From positions 16,306,001 through 16,370,000 of the forward strand of contig NC_088317.1 in assembly GCF_910592395.1 (NCBI RefSeq): a stretch of 64,000 nucleotides of DNA. The letters are read 5' to 3'. Below are positions 11,571 through 23,000 of this stretch, in pieces. This DNA is from Lineus longissimus (lineage: Eukaryota; Nemertea; Pilidiophora; Heteronemertea; Lineidae). The notes beneath the pieces were generated by a model that was not told where the DNA came from, made no database searches, and was given only the letters and a program-made list of their open reading frames with translations. The translations under genes and the position numbers were made by a program. The stretch's first letter is position 1, and every line of letters begins with the position of its first letter.

Positions 11571-12334
11571 AAGGTAAATAACAACACGCAAAGCAATCAA
11601 ATAATTTTCGGTATATATTTATTTCAAAGTTAGTTTCACATGGTGTAAATATTTAATTCAGACTAGTTTCGAGGCCAACTTGGTCTCTTGGAGGTTCCAC
11701 AGCGAAATGAGACAGGTAGTTTGACCTCTACGAAATTCTTTAAATCCAACTAGGAATGATGAATTACATGTACTTTGTTCTGGTATATCAGTCATTGTCA
11801 ACCAAATTATGTATCTCTCGCTAGCATCAGCAGACACACAGGGCAACCCTGGCCCTGGCATCCATACTCATAGTAGTTGGAAGGACTACTTGCAGTAACA
11901 GTAATAGGGAGGAATCTGGCCTCCATAGCACACATTGCTATTGGCCTGGGATAAGTAGTTTGCACCAACAACTCCATCCAAGTTGGCATAGATAGTTTTT
12001 CCAGCCACAGTGGTTCATCTAAAATGAAAAAGAAAGGAAAAAAAGTTAAATTTGTTTTGATAAATCTTAATATGAGTTCTTGTTGGCCGACTTCATACCC
12101 AAAGTGACATGTTACAATAGTGAAAAAGTACACTGTATGTATAAAGTCCAGGCCAAATTCCCTTTTTTTGTCCAATTTAAAAAGTTTAACAGCGAGCGTG
12201 GTCAAAATCTGTCCATTTCTGGTGTCAAATTAAACAAGTACTCACGCATTGAGTGACATTTACTACTTGGAAAATGGTTCGTCCCATCCACAAAAACTGC
12301 TGACATTTCAAAAATCTATCTTTACACTAAAAAG

Positions 12335-12655
12335 GTTAATGTCATGACTTCAACATTTTATACCAGGGAAACTTAATGCTTAAAAAGCTTATGTCATGAC
12401 TTCAACATTTTATACCAGGGAAACTTAATGCTTAAAAAGCTTATGTCATGACTTCAACATTTTATACCAGGGAAACTTAATGCTTAAAAAGCTTATGTCA
12501 TGACTTCAACATTTTATACCAGGGAAACTTAATGCTTAAAAAGCTTATGTCATGACTTCAACATTTTATACCAGGGAAACTTAATGCTTAAAAAGCTTAT
12601 GTCATGACTTCAACATTTTATACCAGGGAAACTGCAGGTTATTCAGTGACCTTCC
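12335..12655 (+). repeat. 52-bp minisatellite, six copies
   Basis: Unit: TTAATGCTTAAAAAGCTTAT followed by GTCATGACTTCAACATTTTA and TACCAGGGAAAC. Units are almost identical. The right flank CTGCAGGTTATTCAGTGACC is shared with a single unit at 11058-11130, so the locus was duplicated about 1.5 kb apart. Confidence 0.85.
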
Positions 12656-12732
12656 AAATCGGTAGTCGTGAAGTTGTTCCACCTACATGTAAAACTTTCA
12701 GCGCTAATACCATCTCCACAACCGTGGCACAC

Positions 12733-12844
12733 TCAAGTTTTCGACTTTTCAGCCCTCTTTAGCAGGTCTCCATAGCTCGTGGCGTCACATTTCAGTTGTG
12801 CATCGCAACAGGTTGACTCACTTTTCAGCCTGGCTGAACTGGAT
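12733..12844 (-). CDS. Candidate terminal exon with three cysteines, unrecognised
   Basis: Directly after an acceptor (cccatttcag) a frame runs 36 residues to a stop. It begins SSSARLKSEST and continues CCDAQLKCDATSYGDLLKRA. A second minus-strand acceptor with a long pyrimidine tract (ending ttcattttag, exon start near 12018) follows on the far side of the 52-bp minisatellite. The exon after it has short frames with several Cys and Trp. I could not build a complete gene or name a family. It may be non-coding. Confidence 0.15.
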
Positions 12845-13904
12845 CTGAAATGGGAAAAAACACAAAACACTTCACAATATTATCTGACTGCACAACTCGT
12901 ATACAAAGTATTGGAACATAACATCAACCTCAAAATGCCAGAGTGAGCAGAATTCTCACTTGATTCCATTATCGGTCTATCAATAAACTCCACGTATCAA
13001 TATCTTTGATGGTGTGTATTCAACCATATTATGAAACAATCTATGAGAGTCTTCTAACAGTTAACAATTCTCATGCATGAACTATGATAACTTGGCATCC
13101 TCCGGTTTGGAACAAGGAAGTTTTGCCTTTGGCAATTGAAGAGAAAGATGTTGAAAATAAATGACTAGCAACACTCAGCTTGGACTGATCTTAGAGTGAT
13201 ATCCTGGATGACCAAATCACAAAATATTGAATCATCAGCATGGAGGAACTATTCGCTTCAGGCAGGAAAGTTCAAAGTACACAGAGACCGTGTTGTCTTT
13301 GGAATGTCTGTCCGGGTCACAGTGGGGATTACTGGAGCATGTCCTTTGTGCGTTAGATTTGAAAGTTTTTGACGTTTTTTTTGGGGTGATTAGATTTTTT
13401 GAAGAGTATCCTTGGTTCATCGGAGAAGCTCAAAATGTCCATGAACTAGACAGTTTGTTTTGTTTCAATAGTATTTTTTCCACAGGACCAGTGTTAGAAA
13501 TATCTACAGGACATCATCTGGAGCATTTTAATACTAAAAACCCGATTATTTAAGTACTGGGGAGTCTACATTCTTTTGTCATATTTCTTAAGCAAACCCA
13601 CTCATTATTTCTGTTAGAGTTGCTTCAGACCAGCCAACTCCAAAAAAGGGTAAATAGTATTATAACTGGACTTCAGAGTAATTTTGGTCAAACATGTCAA
13701 ATGTTCTCGATATCAGAGTGATTTCTACTATCATCTAAAGTGCAATCCTTGTGCATTTCCTCTGCAAAATCCAGCAGTAGTCAAGACGCATGATTTTCAT
13801 TAAATAAAGGTTGATCAAAAAGAGTATTGTTACCGTCACTCTAAAGTGTACTCACTGGTAGATCAGAATACTAGACATTTTTCTTGTTGTACCGTGGAGT
13901 ATTA

Positions 13905-13985
13905 TAGAGATCAGTGGCATAGTGGTTAGAGTTTCAGACTCATACTCAGGAGGTTGTGAGTTTGAAACAATTTGGATTTAGCGCT
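13905..13985 (+). mobile_element. tRNA-derived SINE fragment
   Basis: TGGCATAGTGGTTAGAG resembles a tRNA A box, and GTTGTGAGTTTGAAAC about 35 bases later resembles a B box. TTTAGCGCTATGTAAGTC and an ATTATCATTATC tail follow, which is typical SINE architecture. The tRNA part is not foldable as a functional tRNA by eye. Confidence 0.45.
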
Positions 13986-15966
13986 ATGTAAGTCTCATGA
14001 TTATCATTATCATGATTATAAATATCAATATATGGACATTTTTCTGTGGATGTTGGCCGGTATACTACCTGTCTCCTGAGACTAATTCCGCCGAGCTCCT
14101 CCTAAAGTTCCCAACAGCATTAACTGCAACTGTTGTATATTACGGTGCAATTCCTATCACTCTTGTCTGCGCAGTGAGCCAATCCAAAGCTATCCGACTA
14201 GCTGTAATTAAAATCTGGCAAATGCAAAGTTGATAAGGATGTCACAATAGAAGCGTTCCTTTTGTAGAACGACAGGTGATGACGATGCAATTGACAGCAG
14301 ACTCATGTTTACTGTGTCTAAAGGTAGCAGCAGACGGACGATGGTTTTGTTTATCAATAGAGAATCAGCCAAGTCAAGAATTGGTTTGCAAACCACTCTT
14401 TTTTACGAATGTACCTTGTTTGCCTAGCCCTTTACATATTGATGTGCAAAACAATTCTTTTTTTAGAGAATTTGCGTAATACTGAATTTGCGTAATAATG
14501 AAACCTGGGCAAATGGACCATTCGATTTTTCAATATCTCACTTACTGTGTAGCTGCTGGGTGGTTATTTTTAAGGTTTTTCTGTTCAGAGGAGCAGATCA
14601 TGGCAAAAATTGGCCTTGGGTGTTGTCGAAACTTTTCGAATATCTCATGTACTGTGTACCTCTCTGAAGCATCGCCAAGGCCTTTTCAGTTTCAGTTAGT
14701 TGCCATCTGCCCGGAGCCAATTTCAGTCATTATCCGTTTGACAGTATCTTTTGTCAACAGTCCTCAACAGCTCTACTTTGATAGCATAGAACTTTTTACA
14801 AGTTCTATGCAGTTTACGTCTTCATCGTCATGCCATTTGTTTTCCTCTTTCAGTTGAATCAGTTCTTGCATCTCGTACTGGCAGGCAAAATCTAATTTTA
14901 GACGTCAGTATATCAGACCGCAATTCTAAACCTACTGACCCAAAAGATGACATGTTTTGGATTTCAGAACCATTTGATTGATTACACAGAAACTCTTGAC
15001 CTATTTGCCAAGAAGATCAAACTGATTTGGATTTCACTTTTTATGATGTCTTAAGAATGCAACAGAGCACTCATAATTGATTATACACAACAACAACAAT
15101 ATCAGGATTGTCGCTTCCTGGTCAATCCTTGAGCCATTTCGTCGTTCATGAGAAGGAATTGTAAATTTTGTAACATTTGATCACATTCGGAAAAAAATCA
15201 GGATGAATCTTACGGCGGTTAGATCAGCTGAGCAGTGTGACAATGTGTTGTTGAAATGCTTTTCTTTTGACAACGGCAATGTCAACATCCTCTTCGAGAC
15301 AACGCACCATGAATCTACATACCTACCTTTTAAGACGATTATTTTGATTTCCTGCTTCACGCATGTCAATATAGTCTGGTCGGCGAAACGATTTCATCAC
15401 AGGCAACTCGGTGTGGTATTTACTAGGCCAGCAGAATAATGACCCTGCTTGCCACCACGTGTCGCTACTAGTAATATCACACAGATACCGAGTTCCAGTA
15501 GTGATTTTAGACGGTGTTGCAAGACAGTTTTGGAAATGGCAAGTGAATTTCAGCCAGGTTTATGGTTACACCCTGTGCTAGTGCATTGTTCATTGCAGTT
15601 CAATGCCTTTTCAATTATCCTGTTTGGAAAAGTCACAATCCTACTGGAAGCCATTTATGTATGAAAAACCATCATATCTCATACCCAACCTTTAAAAGGC
15701 TTCAGGATATCTGTTTTAGCAAATGAATCCAATGACCTCCACTAGATATTTGAAATCTCCTCTTGATATTTTAAGCAGTGTTGACGATGTGTTTTTGTGT
15801 CCATCAGCTTTTGACAGTGGCAATGTTTAGAAACCCTCAGAAACACACACGCACCTTGAAATCGACATACATACCTTGAAAGCTGATTACGACAACCAGT
15901 TATTCAGTGTACTTTTAACATTTTCTCGGGCCGTCAAAATGTACCTAATCATTTCCTGTTCTAAGT

Positions 15967-16040
15967 CCGGCGTAGCTCAGCTGGATTCAGCCTGATGAAC
16001 ATGTGGACAAGAGGGCCAGCAATTAGGCTCCATTCAGAAA
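15967..16040 (+). mobile_element. tRNA-like 5' fragment (A box only)
   Basis: CCGGCGTAGCTCAGCTGGAT is a near-consensus tRNA D-arm/A box, but no B box or acceptor pairing follows. It is probably a SINE remnant and not a tRNA gene. Confidence 0.25.
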
Positions 16041-16499
16041 CTCGTATTTGACTTAATGATGCATCAATTACTGTGATACCAATGTGGGAAGGGCATTATA
16101 TTCCATGTACGAAATTCCTGTTTCCTGGCCTTTTACATGAGGTGGCATCATGCGTTTGGTTAATATGAATAAATAACAATCCCAACTTTTTCTTGCAAGT
16201 TTCGGTAGAAATTCTGAGATATTTACTGTTCCAGTCTCTCTTTCCCTCCAAGCAAAAACAGAAATGTCTTGATCCAAATTAGCCTAATGTGCATCATCAT
16301 CATGACATTCCATTCAAACAAGGTGGGAAATTCATCATACCTAGGGCAGACGTTTTAAAATCAGCTCATTTTCCTTTAAAAAAATGTTTTAAGACTTTTT
16401 GTTTGTTTCAGAGGCTTGCGATCACAGTAAGTATACATCTAGACCCTGTGAATTTCCCACCCTACAAAAAATATCAATTCACGATTCTACAATACACCA

Positions 16500-16505
16500 T
16501 TTATT
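16500..16505 (-). terminator. Candidate polyadenylation signal of the RBMX-like gene
   Basis: TTTATT on the plus strand gives AATAAA on the minus strand, about 530 bases downstream of the stop at 17037. I saw no closer hexamer. Whether it is used is inferred. Confidence 0.4.
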
Positions 16506-17036
16506 ATTGGGAGGTAAAAACCGAACACATTCTGGACATCCTAGTCTACTTTTTTCAGACAATTGCACGGAGCAGGGGACTCAGTCATTACTTCATTGAG
16601 TAGACTTTTCGAATACGGAATCGGACATGTACTAAGGCAGACTTACATCAACACAATATAACAACATTGTTAATTCATCATGAAAATTTCAATCTAATTA
16701 GTCTCTGTAACTCGGACGATAGCCATGATTTTCAGTGTGCTTCATCTCCGGTCCCGTCAATACCCACATTGCAAGATTTGTGCTGCCATGTAACTGCTTT
16801 TCTTCACCGTATAACAATATTAGGTCAGGGTAAATAGCTAGCCAGGTAAAAAGTAAAATATTTGCCAATTTGCAAAATGGTACCCTGGGCTGTGTTGGCC
16901 CAAACAATTGCCATTCTGCCTGTCCAGTAAATATTTTGTCTCGTTTGTAAAAAGTCCTCTCCACAAGTATTTGGTAACAAATCTTCCATATTTTGCAGGA
17001 ATATATCATAAAAGTCTTTCTTGAATCCGTTCTAGG

Positions 17037-20000
17037 TTACATCCTCCTTGGTCGGCCTCGCGGTGGACCACCAAGATCACGAGGGGGGCCCCTAGATGGT
17101 GGCCCACCATGATCACGCGGTGGGCCCCGTGATGGTGGCCCATCTGATCGCGATCTCTTCGTCGGCGGTCCGCCCTCCCTCATCGCAGGGCGTCTGCTTC
17201 CAGCAGAGAAGCTGTCGCCACGCTCTCTTTCGTACGGACCTCCTCGTGACATCGGGGGACCCCCTGGCCCCCGGGATCCCGAGGGAGGACCTCGCGGTGG
17301 AGGGCCTCTTGAACTTGGGGAACCTAAACATTTTATAAAAGAAGGTTTGCGTAGTTATTTATGAATGATTAGAGCATGTCAAATCAAAATACCACAATTC
17401 TTTGTGTTAAAATTCTGTGATGTTGCTCAGTTGATCCAAATTTTGACCTAGTGAACTGAAGTACCAAGTCATTTAATTTCGCACTCAAAAAGGTTTTGTT
17501 CATTATCAATTGCATTTCATTAGATGTTGTGATCATTTTAGGTGCTAAGTGCCCACAAAACGTTGGTGACTTATGCGTAGCATAGATGCTGTCAACTCAG
17601 TCAAGTCTACTGCTCAGACAGGACCACGTTAAAGATCATCGCGACGAAAGTGAAATAATCTTATTTAACTCAAATGTATTGCGCATACACATATAGTTAA
17701 AACGACTTGTATTGCTGTACATGTATTCTTGGTAAACTTCTGAAAATAAACTTCTATGTTCGTTTATAATACAAGTACATGTGTTTCCTACGTGACGAAT
17801 ATATTGCAAATAGGATTCAAACGATTCGGCTCCCTAGCTTTTTCCACAACAACCGCAATAATCCGTTGAAACCACGAACTGGGGTGTATACAAAACTTAT
17901 ATTAGTCGCTAGATGACAAATGACTGCAATATCATAACTTTTCATCCTTCCATCTATGCCCATAAAAATTATCCTCAACTTGTCCGCAGTATCCAGCCAG
18001 TGACTTAGCCCAATTCCTCATGTGCGCACTTTAAGTAAAGATACACATTCCAGACTATCCTTTGCCACGTTTTTCATTTGAGCAAATGCATCTTAGGTTT
18101 TTTTTATACCATCCTGCAGAATTGTAATTTCTTCTCTTACACTCGAAGTCAAACACGTAATAAATAGACCATTGTTTGTAAAAGAAATTTTGGCAGCCCA
18201 ATTGATCACAAGCTAAATAGTTAAATACGAGTTAACTTTGCTCAATCATTGAAATCTCCGAGATACCAGTACAGAAGTGTGTTTTTATAATTTTCTTTCA
18301 CTGCACAATAGTCAATATTTTCAAGTGTATGAAATTATCATCACAAACACTATCATCACAAGACTTTCTTGGCCCATGTGATGTTCTGTCAATTAGTTAT
18401 TGCGATAAAAACGCTTGATTCAGTTTTGCAGTGACTTTAATGTAGGTTGTGATATGCTATGCTGGCTAACTTATTTCCACAATATAAATTAATCCAAGTT
18501 TTTGATAACTGAATTCAAAATAATTTTGGTGTACCGTTAGCCAAAACTGAAGTGTACTGAACTTAAGACGCAATTCTATAGACACAAATTAATTGAATCG
18601 CAGTTTTTGAGGCTATTATTTTAAGTCATGAGCCAGTATAATTCAGCATCCACTGCTGAAATCTTATGAACTGCCTTACATCTCTCAAAGGTTTTTTAGA
18701 AAAGGTTTAAGTTTTTTGGCATGTGCTGAACCATTTTTTTACTTCATTCATCTGCTTGAGCACGAACAGAATACTATCCGACGTGTTCATCTGCTTGTCC
18801 GCCATAGAATCTACTTCAGTTTCATATTCATGTGCAGAATCAATCCTACTCTTACTTCATTTGAATGAATGCCTGCATCCTTTCTCATCTGCTTGTGCAT
18901 GAACAGAATGCTACCCGACTGGTTCATGCGCTTGTCCTCCATGGAGACTACTTCAGATTCATAGGATCATGCGCTTGTCCGCCATAGAATCCACTTCAGT
19001 TTCATGTGCATGTGCAGAATCAATCCTACTCTTTCTTCATTTGAATGAATGTCTGCATCCTTTCTCATCTGCTTGTGCATGAACAGAATTCTAGTTCATT
19101 TGCATGTACTCCATAGACTACTTCAGATTCATCTGCATGTGCTGAAACACATCCTAATTTGACTTATTTGAATGCCTGCATCCTTTTGTATCTGGCTGTG
19201 CATGAACAGAATTTGACCAAACAGGATCATGCGCCTGTCCTCCATAGAAAGTACTTCAGATTCATGTGCATGTATTGTAATGAATCCTTCCTACTTCATT
19301 TGAATGCCTGCATCCTTTCTTATCTCCTCGTGCATGAACAGAATGCTACCCAACTGGTTCATGTGCTTGTCCTCGATAGAAAGTACTTCAGATTCATGTG
19401 CATGTATTGTAATGAATCCTTCCTACTTTATTAGAATGCCTGCATCCTTTCTCATCTGCTTGTTCATGAACAGAATGCTACCCGACTGGTTCATGCGCCT
19501 GTCCTCCATAGAAAGTACTTCAGTTTCATGTGCATGTACTGTAATCAATCCTTCCTACTTCATTAGAATGCCTGCATCCTTTCTCATCTGCTTGTGCATG
19601 AACAGAATGCTACTCGACTGGTTCATGCGCTTGTCCTCCATAGAAAGTACTTCAGTTTCATGTTCATGTACTGTAATCGATCCTTCCTACTTCATTAGAA
19701 TGCCTGCATCCTTTCTCATCTCCTCGCGCATGAACAGAATGCTACCCGACTGGTTCATGCGCTTGTACACCATAGAGACTACTTCAGCTTCATGCGCATG
19801 TGCTGAATCCTTCCTACTACATTTGAATGCCTGCATCCTTTCTCATCTGCTTGTGCATAAATAGAATGCTACCCGACTGGTTCATGCGCTTGTCCACCAT
19901 AGACTACTTTAGCTTCATGTGCATGTCCCGAATCCTTCCTACTTTATTAGAATGCCTGCATCCTTCCTCATCTGCTTGTGCATAAATAGAATGCTACCCG

Positions 20001-23000
20001 ACTGGTTCATGCGCTTGTCCACCATAGAGACTACTTCAGTTTCATGTGCATGTATTGTAATGAATCCTTCCTACTTTATTAGAATGCCTGCATCCTTTCT
20101 CATCTATGTGCATAAACAGAATGCTACCCGACTGGTTCATGCGCTTGTCCACCATAGAGACTACTTCAGATTCATGTGTATGTATTGTAATGAATCCTTC
20201 CTACTTCATTTAAATGCCTGCATTCTTTCTTATCCGCTTGTGCATAAACAGAATGCTACCTGACTGGTTCATGCGCTTGTCCTCGATAGAAAGTACTTCA
20301 GTTTCATGTGTATGTATTGTAATGAATCCTTCCTACTTTATTAGAATGCCTGCATCCTTTCTCATCTATTTGCATGAACAGAATGCTACCCAACTGGTTC
20401 ATGCGCTTGTCTACCATAGAGACTACTTCAGCTTCATGCGCATGTGCTAAATCCTTCCTACTACATTTGAATGCCTGCATCCTTTCTCATCTGCTTGTGC
20501 ATGAACAGAATGCTACCCGACTGGCTCATGCGCTTGTCCACCATAGAGACTACTTCAGATTCATGCGCATGTGCTAAATCCTTCTTACTACATTTGAATG
20601 CCTGCATCCTTTCTCATCTGCTTGTGCATGAACAGAATGCTACCCAACTGGTTCATGTGCTTGTCCTCGATAGAAAGTACTTCAGTTTCATGTGCATGTA
20701 TTGTAATGAATCCTTCCTACTTTATTAGAATGCCTGCATCCTTTCTCATCTGCTTGTGCATGAACAGAATGCTATCTGTCTAGTTCATGTGACTGTTCTC
20801 CATAGAGACTTCAGCTTCATGTGCATGTACTGAACCATATCTTCCCTTCATTCAAATGCCTATACCTTCTTATCAGCTCGTGCATCAACAGAATTGTACC
20901 CGAGAGGATAAAGTTCTTGTCCTCCATGGAGACTAACTCCAGTGATTGAATGAAGTCGACCTCAGCTTCATGTGCATGTTTTCACTCCCAACTTCTGCAG
21001 AGGCACTTATGATTAATCCTCACTGTCCTCATGATTATCAAAGCAATACTATCATCCTCAAATCACATTATACTCATCCAAAATATCCACGTCAAATACA
21101 TTTCATTTTACATAATGATCTACTCCGGATTCCAGTTGCCTGTTTTAGACTTGAGACTGCTCCTGACATCTATTGGAAAACTGACCCAAAGCCAAAATAT
21201 TAAAGCATACAAAATAGAAAGTCAGGGCCTTCCATATTCTCCCCAACTTGGCTCATTGAATTTTTGAAATAATTTGCACCAAACTACTTAGGATAGCAGC
21301 CTGGTAAAGCTTAGTGCCGAAATCTTATACCAGTAGTGTATCCCTATCTTATACTAGTAGTGTAGCCCTGAAAAAAAGAACTGGCAACAATATGCTTTGA
21401 TAACTTTATCCACAAGATTCTTAATCACTGTAATCACAGTATCACAATGTTTTCCAGAAAGGCCGATTAATACTAAGGCTCAGATTGAAGAAATGAGGAC
21501 AGCTTCCAAAATTACTCCCCACACCAGAATTTGGCACTTTTCTGAATTTCCCAAGTAACCGTTGACTTTCAACCAATCATAAGGTTAACACTACTGCTTT
21601 ATGTGATCTGGACACCAGTCAATATCACAGATGGTTGAACACATAAGGGACACAATTTTTGATGACCACAAACCAATCAGTGGATAATAAGCTCAGCAAA
21701 GCGTAAGGTCACCGCTAAACCTGCAAGATTCGTCGTGACACATCCAATTTTCAGCTTACCAAAGTCGTCCCCCATGCTCTTGCTGCCGCTGTAAACATCA
21801 TCTGAAACAAGGGAGAGCTGGCATTTACCCTCTAGCTGCAAGCGACATGCAAAGAACGTCATGTACATTTTAACAAACCTACGTCACACTACATTATACC
21901 GTAAATGTTTTTATTACAAAATGCCTATCAATGCCTTACAGTACACATTCACGAACATAACAGAGTAGACCACAATGGCCATACCTCAAGCCTGATACAA
22001 GGTCAATACACTCACTATACAATCCTGCACATGGCAAAGACGCATCACACGCGTATGGATATACTAATATCCATACGCGGCCCTAGGGGGCACCACCTTA
22101 TGGAACCATTTCGTGTGACTGCAGTTACACCATGACATGCGAGTGACGTGCACAGCACGTCATACCAAACTAAAATTTTAATTCACAAAAAAAGTTAAGA
22201 TTAATTTTTTCCCCCACCTTCTCCCAACATGTACCTCAAAACGAATCCTGGCGGACACCCTACCTCATCATGACACCAAAACTTGATTCAAATATGCTGC
22301 CAGTGCCATTGCTGATGCGATGTTCAGACAGTCAGAGGACAGATGGCCCTGTCCATTCTCAGCCCTCGCGTCAACCCAAACCATTATTGTGTAAATTCCC
22401 TCATAACATAACAAATATTCAAAGATTCTGATAATCTTACCTGCATATCGGCTTCTGCCAAATGTGTCATAATCCCCATTGGGACCGCGAGTTGTTTCGA
22501 ACTCCCTGCTAGGCCTGGGCGCACCACCGTAGTCCCTGCTAGGTGCGTCGAACTCCCGGCTGCGAGGACCTGAAGAATATTCATCCGAAGACGGAGGGTA
22601 GCCCCTGAAAAATAGAAAGAGATGAAAACTAGTTTGTAATTCTGCATTCAGATTTTTTGAGACGCTAAACAGGCAGTCTGTTTTCAGAAACATAGCCGGC
22701 TGACCTAAAGAGTTCTGCGAAAGAGTCCCAGAGTTTGCGGTCATCTTCTGCCTTCTAAATTTTTGAGATGAGCACAGTCGGTCAGTTTTTAGTAACAAAG
22801 TCAGCTGTCCTATTATTCCAAGGGCGTTCTGCTACATAGACCCATATCTTTGTGGACACAGTAGTGTCCTTTGCCCAGTATCCCTCTCTGGTCTTCATTC
22901 CGAGCAGGTCTGAAGTACAAGAGTTAGTCTTCAGTTCCACGTCAACATTGACCAGATTCTCCTATTCCCATTCTGTGAACATGGTGTTCTAAACAGCTGT

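Larger units (their letters stand above)
12845..16499. other. Intergenic stretch with SINE remnants
   Basis: Several short frames occur (for example 108 codons at 13227), but without splice sites, family resemblance or a poly(A) signal in place. I see no supportable gene. Confidence 0.4.

Noticed and set aside
11807-12205. 132-codon minus-strand frame
   Set aside because: It runs through a pyrimidine tract and acceptor (ttcattttag), so the ORF crosses a likely intron boundary. Sequence on either side has no family resemblance.
13227-13553. 108-codon plus-strand frame
   Set aside because: No splice, promoter or poly(A) signals that fit, and composition looks like AT-rich non-coding DNA.
15967-16040. 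tRNA gene
   Set aside because: Only an A box is present; no B box or acceptor-stem pairing could be found.
19304-19864. 186-codon plus-strand frame with repeated Met/Cys modules
   Set aside because: It is a translation of the 132-bp minisatellite. Unit length divisible by three explains the openness, and no start context or splice sites support it.
18730-20930. CRISPR-like array
   Set aside because: The repeat units are contiguous, about 132 bp and diverged, without unique spacers; the host is an animal.
22268-22798. 176-codon minus-strand frame as a single exon
   Set aside because: Only 22441-22604 is flanked by good splice sites and agrees in phase with neighbouring exons; the rest is intron.
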